In this document: piece by piece, positions 59,999-64,000 of the stretch
Numbering within the stretch: the first letter of the stretch is position 1
How the letters are laid out: each line of letters begins with the position of its first letter
Assembly (NCBI GenBank): GCA_949752745.1
Contig: OX457032.1
Coordinates: 9,165,271 to 9,229,270 of the forward strand
Direction: 5' to 3'
DNA length: 64,000 nt
From: Protula sp. h YS-2021
Lineage: Eukaryota > Annelida > Polychaeta > Sabellida > Serpulidae
Position numbers and translations under genes: made by a program
The notes under the pieces: generated by a model
Database searches by the model: none
Seen by the model: the letters and a program-made list of their open reading frames with translations, nothing else
What the model was told of the DNA's origin: nothing

Positions 59999-61504
59999 CT
60001 GAAGGACAAAAGAAAATTATCACATAAAAACCCAAATAGCTCCAAAACTTATGGATATTTTTTTCTAAATATTTAGCATCAGATTGTAATCAGAAGTTGT
60101 AACCATCGTTATTTTTTCATGCGGGTGTGGTTATTTATTACGGGTTTGTAGGCATTCAAGCACGGTACCATATTAATCAACAGAAGTCAGTACTGGCTCA
60201 ATGTTGAAAAATTATGAAATTACACACGTGGTCATCCAATATAACTGCATATGTGAACGCAGTAAATCGATGAAAACAAAGGAGAACTGAGCTGCCGCGA
60301 ATACCGCAAAACTGTGGCGACCAGGCTATGCTTCTGCTCAGTTCGTTACCAGACGTTTCGGGTGCAGTAAAAGAGCAGTAGAAAAACTCCGAAGACGGTA
60401 TCGGGACACTGGATCAATCAAAGACCGACCACGTAGTGGCAGACCGCGTGTGACCACACCTAACCAGGATCGCCGGATCCGCATGATCCACCCCCAACAT
60501 CGCTTCAGATCAGTCACAATAACAACAACGGAGATCCCTGGACCGACGAATAACCGTACAAGCTCGAAAACCGTTATATGGCGCCTACGAGAACATGGGA
60601 TCCGCGCTCGTCGGGTCCACATCGGAGTGGTGCTAAACCACAAGAGACGGCGAAATCGAGTGCGCTGGGCCAACAACTACAACCATGGAGCATGCAGACA
60701 TAACAATTGACGGCGTGTGATGGTTTAAGATGAGTCGCGATAGAAACTTTTCCGCGCAGATGAATGACAACGCGTATACAGGCGACCTGGCGAACGCTAC
60801 GCGCCATGTTGCATAAAACAAGTTAACGGCACGGTGGTGGCTCAGTCATGGTTTGGGGCGCAATACGCTTTGAATGGAGGTTCCAACTGCTCACTACTGA
60901 TGAAAATTTGACCGCAAACCGTTATATGGATACTGATTTGAGCAACCAAGTGGTCCCTTTTGTGCAGCAGCATCAGGACCCCATTTTTATGCAGGACAAT
61001 GCCCGCCCACGCGTTGTTCGGGTGTGTAGAGATTATTTAGCGGCTGATAATGCTCCTGTGCATGTAGTCCGGATATGAATCCCATAGAACATCTATGGGA
61101 TCATCTGGATCGCCAAGTTCGAGCCCGTAACCCACCGCCTCAAAATCTCGCGGAATTGAGGCCAGCATTGATTGAGGAGTGGCACAACTATCCTCATTAC
61201 AAAATTAACAGGTTGATAACTTCGATGCATAGTCGAATCTAGGCCGTACTGCGTTCCAATGGATACCGCATACGGTATAAGTGGCTGTTATAAACATGGT
61301 AAATCGAAGAAAACTCAAAACGGCATTTACACTGACTTTCACTCTTTGTGATCTTTCATTAAAATTTCTTCAGAAGTTTCATTTTTCGATTATATTGTAG
61401 CACTATCTGAGCGATATCTTTGGTACAGATTTGAAGCCAATCGAGCAATTAAGTGAGTAACAATATAATTTTTCATTATGTGCGAGCTTTCTTTTGTCCT
61501 TCAG
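59999..61504 (+). mobile_element. Tc1/mariner-type DNA transposon, decayed
   Basis: The ends are CTGAAGGACAAAAGAAA and the complement (TTTCTTTTGTCCTTCAG), with TA on both sides, the Tc1/mariner target. The length of 1,506 bp fits the group. The transposase inside is broken, so the copy cannot move itself. Confidence 0.9.
60290..61290 (+). pseudogene. Tc1-like transposase, multiple frameshifts and stops
   Basis: The N-terminal helix-turn-helix pair is visible as FVTRRFGCSKRAVEKLRRRY and DRPRSGRPRVTTPNQDRRIR (60,335-60,485). Further on come VMVWGAIRFEW (60,850-60,880), then QDPIFMQDNARP (about 60,975-61,010), which carries the second catalytic aspartate. A different frame contains NPIEHLWDHLDRQVRARNPP (61,078-61,140), with the final catalytic acidic residue and a Tc1-type glutamate context. 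Breaks occur near 60,500, 60,720 and 61,070. The intact family cuts and pastes the element at TA sites. Confidence 0.88.
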
Positions 61505-62030
61505 TATAAGATATTTCAGATATAGCTAGTATACAGACTAATAAAGCTCCCTATTCTATATGAGCCATATCCGACCAAGGACAGTGGCTCAGCTGGACTT
61601 GGAAATTTTCTTATTTGTGCCATTATCAAGTTTGCTTAACATGTGACTTGTGAACACTCTCTAGCCTACAATTCTTTACCAATTACTAAGATATTTTGGA
61701 TATAGCTACTGTATGGAGCACTGAAGATCTCTATTGTATATGAGCCATATCCGACCAAGGACAGTGGCTCAGCTGGACTTTCTCATAGTAAATGTTTTTA
61801 GCCCTTAGCCATGAAATTGCTAAGGGCTATTGCTATGACCGTGTCCGTCCGTCTGTCCGTCCGTTAACATTTACCTTGTGAACACGCTCTAGCCTACAGT
61901 TTTTGCCGACCGCTTAGATATTTTAAATATAGCTTGTATATGGACCAATGAAGATCCTTATTGTTTATTAGCCCTATCCGACCAAGGACAGTGGCTCAGC
62001 TGGACTTTCTCATGGTAAATGTTTTTGTTT
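61505..62030. repeat. Three copies of a dispersed repeat
   Basis: CCGACCAAGGACAGTGGCTC occurs at about 61,571, 61,751 and 61,978. Each is preceded by a GATATT(T)...ATATAGCT segment, and the later two by TTGTGAACAC(T/G)CTCTAGCCTA. A hairpin AGCCCTTAGC/GCTAAGGGCT lies at 61,799-61,829. The first copy is the one interrupted by the two mobile elements to its left. Confidence 0.8.
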
Positions 62031-62355
62031 TTTTGTTCATCTTAAAAGCACTACCACCCTTTTTTCTTTTCGGTGTTAGGGATTGAAATGAGCCTACTAT
62101 TTTCCTTATTTTGAATGTTCCGGCTGGCTGAGGGCTCTGCATCTCGGATGCCTATGTTTTTATTCTCCGTTGGAGTCTTTGCAAAAGGGAAATGTGAAAA
62201 AAGACGCGACAGGCCTCCATCTTAAAACAATGACAAACATAAAAATGCTTTCTTAAAGTTTAACGTTTCATTAACTGTAACAAAATTGCTTTTAAGTTTG
62301 CACAAAAGTGAACTGAAGTATTATCATTCAAGTTGGCGTTGTTATACCAGAAGCC
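62031..62355. other. No gene seen
   Basis: No exon, RNA gene or repeat boundary is recognised in this stretch. Confidence 0.4.
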
Positions 62356-62359
62356 ATGC

Positions 62360-62700
62360 ACCACGGTTAATCACATGCCCCACGGTCACTCACGTGCCCC
62401 ATGGTCACTCATATGCCCCACGGTCACTCACATGCACCACGGTCACTCATATGCCCCACGGTCACTCACATGCACCACGGTCACTCACATGCCCCACGGT
62501 CACTTTCATGCACCAGGGTCACTTACATGCACCACGGTCACTCACATGCACCACGGTCACTCACATGCCCCACGGTCACTTAAATACACCAGGGTCACTC
62601 ACATGCACCACGGCCACTCGCATGCACTACGGTCACTCACATGCACCACGGTCACTTTTTTGCAGCACGGTTAGCTAAATGTACCCGGGTCACTTACATA
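62360..62700. repeat. 19-bp minisatellite, about 18 copies
   Basis: The unit is ATGCACCACGGTCACTCAC, with CCCCACGG and CCAGGG variants. All three plus frames remain open because 19 leaves remainder 1 on division by 3, producing His/Thr-rich false ORFs. Confidence 0.95.
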
Positions 62701-63137
62701 CCCCAAAGTCAATTATATGCAAACTCTTCACCACTTTTTTATTACCAAGACACGCGAAGAGAAACAGCAACATGTTGCCCAAATGACAAATGATGGCGAC
62801 ATCACGAGCAGCGCAAACGAGCTGCTTCTCGGATTTATCGTGCTGTGGGTTTCTAACCGTGCATATGTGTAGCCGTGTGCATATATGAAGCCGCGTGCAG
62901 TCACAGACCGGCCTGTACACATGTGATACACCGTATAATTACACCAACATATACAAACCAATGCTGATTTACACACAGCCTTGATTTCAGAACTTTTTTG
63001 AAAAGCACAAGCAAAGAAATGGTCAAATTTATTTTCTGACCACAAGTGGATTTTTATTCAGTTATATTGCTTTTAGTAAGATGGTGCTCCTTAAGTTTTC
63101 TTTTGCATGAGAAATCCACACCACAAATTCAGTTAAA
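62701..63137. other. 5' flank of the GPCR gene; nothing else recognised
   Basis: Minus frames at 62,690-63,045 have no known domain. No TATA box is evident upstream of 63,138. Confidence 0.45.
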
Positions 63138-64000
63138 ATGCGCAGGTCGCGATCAGATGTTTTAAATGGTGTGAAATTTTATCACGCTGGTTTTACCGAG
63201 ACACGCGGAGTCTCCTGGGATTCTGAGATCAGCCAGAACCCGTTTAGAAGCGCAGTACCTTCGTCCGGCGTTAGTATGGATACTCACTTAGATTATGTAC
63301 CGCTTCAGTACATCTATTCCGATGATGTCCGACCTCCTTTTCACGACAACGACGTTAACCACGAGCAGTATTTCAATAATTACGATGGGACTGAAGCAGC
63401 ATTTGCGACGACTGGACCCAGTTTTGACCTTGGTGACGCACTTCTGTTAGAGCCTGCCTCATCACAGTCATCTGAGCCAAAGGCACCATCCATAGAACTG
63501 CCTTCTTTCGGCGAACACATCGTAGAAGTTATTCACAACTCGCACATGCCCACTATACACCCGCCTGCGATGACTGTTGTAACAGAGGATGATCGTGACG
63601 TATTCAGGGAGATAATTGCCGTGTCTAATTTAAGTGTTGGAAATGACACGCGATCGCTAGAACTGAACTTAAATATATCTTCCGCATGCTCGTTCAATTT
63701 CACGGAAACAGGAAACAGGATATATCTCTACGGATTAGCACTACTGATTGTAATAGCAATTTTGCTTAATGGATTGCAATTTGCTGTGTTTAACACCAAG
63801 GCTTTACGTCGTTATGCTTTTAGCACTTTTTTTATAGCAGCCGCTGTCTGCGATTCATTGGCTCTTTTCAGTCACGTGCCTAGACGCTGGATGAAATTGG
63901 CATATGACGTGATCGGCATGGACACGCAGGCGACGCTTTATGATACCGACAGACTGGCGTGCCGTGGTTTAACTTACTTCAGCTACACAGTTCGATTTGC
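63138..64000 (+). CDS. Class A (rhodopsin-like) G-protein-coupled receptor, 3' end off window
   Basis: An open frame of 287 codons runs from the ATG at 63,138 to the last base without a stop or intron. The first roughly 194 residues form a long acidic extracellular N-terminus with several possible N-glycosylation sites (NLS, NDT, NIS, NFT). TM1 begins at about residue 195 (IYLYGLALLIVIAILLNGLQ) and contains the conserved Asn. TM2 follows (FSTFFIAAAVCDSLALF) with the conserved Asp. Then LACRGLTYFSYTVRF gives the cysteine at the start of TM3. These features fit a peptide-type class A receptor at the plasma membrane, but the ligand cannot be inferred. ATG at codon 46 (MDTHLDYVP) is an alternative start; no clear signal peptide is seen. 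Confidence 0.82.
   Translation, partial: MRRSRSDVLNGVKFYHAGFTETRGVSWDSEISQNPFRSAVPSSGVSMDTHLDYVPLQYIYSDDVRPPFHDNDVNHEQYFNNYDGTEAAFATTGPSFDLGDALLLEPASSQSSEPKAPSIELPSFGEHIVEVIHNSHMPTIHPPAMTVVTEDDRDVFREIIAVSNLSVGNDTRSLELNLNISSACSFNFTETGNRIYLYGLALLIVIAILLNGLQFAVFNTKALRRYAFSTFFIAAAVCDSLALFSHVPRRWMKLAYDVIGMDTQATLYDTDRLACRGLTYFSYTVRF

Noticed and set aside
62286..62678. His/Thr-rich ORFs of 60-130 codons
   Set aside because: They are frames of the 19-bp minisatellite.

Overview
This window is eukaryotic, from an animal with intron-containing genes and a very repeat-rich genome. I infer a lophotrochozoan, most likely a mollusc. The reasons are BEL/Pao and Gmr1-type LTR retrotransposons, Helitron-like families with hairpin-CTAG ends, GACCTTGACC-rich satellites, many minisatellites and small spliced genes. 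The organism is not named by the sequence, so this stays an inference.

Only three host genes are well supported. (1) A tetraspanin on the minus strand has six exons recovered between 16,479 and 23,845, all phase 0 with good splice sites. Its first and last exons were not found. (2) A coiled-coil protein on the plus strand has five exons between 38,493 and 58,804. They join in frame into 214 codons plus stop, and one alternative terminal exon is possible. (3) A class A GPCR with a long N-terminus starts at 63,138 and runs off the right edge. A possible terminal exon of another gene lies at 32,899-33,088.

Layout: 1-3,950 is a decayed BEL/Pao element (minus). 5.0-15.7 kb is minisatellites (22, 21, 31, 36 and 15 bp units) plus small inverted-repeat elements; the 31-bp array alone covers 4.4 kb. 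16.4-23.9 kb is the tetraspanin, whose introns hold a CCCAGCAAAC-ended element and two tandem palindrome-rich elements inside an (AT)n tract. 24-32 kb and 36.5-37.6 kb are Helitron-like copies and a 139-bp satellite. 38.4-58.8 kb is the coiled-coil gene. Its intron 2 contains a 7.3-kb element with 1.0-1.5 kb terminal inverted repeats and a C2H2 zinc-finger ORF, and an 829-bp hAT-like MITE. Its intron 3 contains a young 7.0-kb Ty3/gypsy element whose integrase precedes reverse transcriptase (Gmr1-like order). 59.2-62.0 kb is a nested pair of DNA elements, one a Tc1-like relic, inside a repeat. 62.3-62.7 kb is a 19-bp minisatellite.

Most long open frames here are artefacts of tandem repeats whose unit is not a multiple of three (13, 19, 22, 31 bp), which leaves all three frames of one strand open. 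The best candidate for something undescribed is the 7.3-kb long-TIR element at 40,126-47,447: it has no recognisable transposase or polymerase.
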